From: an uncultured bacterium
GTDB lineage: Bacteria > Cyanobacteriota > Vampirovibrionia > Gastranaerophilales > Gastranaerophilaceae
DNA length: 32,189 nucleotides
Direction of reading: 5' to 3'
NCBI GenBank assembly: GCA_900551675.1
Contig: URXH01000008.1
Coordinates: 1-32,189 of the forward strand
Each line of letters begins with the position of its first letter. Within the stretch, counting starts at the first letter, position 1. Of the stretch, positions 31,812-32,189 are shown piece by piece. Below the pieces are notes generated by a model. The model was not told the origin of the DNA. It did no database searches and saw nothing but the letters and a program-made list of their open reading frames with translations. Both the position numbers and the translations under genes were made by a program.

Positions 31812-32189
31812 TCTGCTTATGTTCTGGTCAATAATATCAGAAACCCACGGAATATAACTGTATTTTCCTATAAATGAAGTTACTGCAAGATAAATCAAAA
31901 ACAGATAAATCACTGCTTGTATCAATGAGTAGTCAAAAATTAGCGGCATATTAAGCCAGAAAGTAATCTGCGCAACAATCTGGTTTATTATAGGAATAAA
32001 GCTTAAAATATTTGAAAGCCAGCCTATTAATATGGAAAGTAATGCAAAACCAAGTGATATAAATATTGATTGGAATATATGATACTGCAAAAAAGGTTTC
32101 AATCTTGCTTTTGTAAATAAACCGATAATCAGCCATATAAAACCAACCATACCCATAGTCAGATATGTTAATGCTGCTACAATTCTTTC
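31809..32189 (-). CDS. Tic20-like small membrane protein, 5' end beyond window
   Basis: The visible part has 126 residues. The frame is open to the right edge (ERIVAALTYLT precedes the first internal Met at 32156), so the gene almost certainly starts outside. It has about four hydrophobic segments. RLKPFLQYHIFQSIFISLGFALLSIL and the ending YIPWVSDIIDQNI resemble cyanobacterial Tic20 relatives, where a PF..(F/Y)...Q motif precedes helix 2. Tic20 forms the chloroplast import channel; the bacterial role is not defined. The call rests on pattern alone, and a DUF4870-type protein is an alternative. It converges on the glycosidase gene. Confidence 0.55.
   Translation of the reverse strand, partial: ERIVAALTYLTMGMVGFIWLIIGLFTKARLKPFLQYHIFQSIFISLGFALLSILIGWLSNILSFIPIINQIVAQITFWLNMPLIFDYSLIQAVIYLFLIYLAVTSFIGKYSYIPWVSDIIDQNISR

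Noticed and set aside
1..32189. tRNA genes, CRISPR arrays, insertion sequences or prophage
   Set aside because: No cloverleaf-like TTCGA arms, regular spaced repeats, transposase or integrase motifs were seen in reading the window.

Overview
The window is AT-rich, gene-dense bacterial chromosome. The best fit is a non-photosynthetic relative of the Cyanobacteria, in the Vampirovibrionia/Melainabacteria and probably Gastranaerophilales. Reasons: a prepilin leader of the type AFTLAEVLITLGIIGIVAAMT, an S-layer-homology (SLH) envelope protein, a cyanobacterial/actinobacterial-type Ski2-like helicase, a probable Tic20-like membrane protein, and several small proteins with NFG-type motifs that I associate with this lineage. 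The taxonomic call is an inference from gene content. No tRNA, rRNA, IS element, phage gene or CRISPR array was seen.

Layout. 1-3376 (+): a pseudopilin-like protein missing one base of its start codon, a CpaE/TadZ-like receiver-ATPase, and a CpaF/TadA-like ATPase with degenerate catalytic motifs. 3276-4334 (-): a lineage-type membrane protein overlapping the 3' end of the CpaF gene. 4421-6409 (+): uvrB. 6406-7131 (-): a DUF4013-like membrane protein with its own promoter. 13935-7198 (-): a tight eight-gene operon of a stand-alone ClpX-type zinc-binding domain, a 504-aa helical-repeat protein, ruvX, a DUF1292 protein, a protein made of three ClpN domains with no ATPase, tilS, hpt and an orphan histidine kinase. 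14047-16647 (+): a TPR lipoprotein, lgt and a Fsr-like MFS exporter. 16644-18669 (-): a small lineage protein, a possible small-RNA region and pyk. 18801-20591 (+): an SLH protein and an exported CxxC-rich protein. 20618-24263: a uridine-kinase-like protein, a 57-aa protein, and two adjacent paralogous glycine-zipper proteins that share a 29-bp upstream box. 24398-27783: a leaderless CxxC micro-protein gene coupled to NAD-type isocitrate dehydrogenase, two small unknown proteins, and serS. 27944-31743 (+): a Ski2-like helicase, then a secreted phosphodiester glycosidase behind a structured leader of about 155 nt. The right edge holds a partial Tic20-like gene.

How the genes fit together. The long minus-strand operon couples tRNA and purine housekeeping genes (tilS, hpt) and a DNA/RNA nuclease-fold protein (RuvX) to two separated pieces of Clp unfoldases: the substrate/adaptor-binding N-domains of ClpC and the zinc domain of ClpX. 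Both lack an AAA+ motor. This is the strongest candidate for an undescribed system, possibly detachable or decoy substrate-recognition modules for Clp proteases. The glycine-zipper pair is the second candidate.

Transcription signals are readable. Several sigma70-type promoters have a 17-nt spacer. In three genes (829, uvrB, 24398) the -10 box ends exactly 6 nt before ATG with no usable Shine-Dalgarno, which implies leaderless mRNAs. Other genes have ordinary leaders with GGAG/GAGG sites. All functional calls come from reading the sequence. No database or structure search was run.
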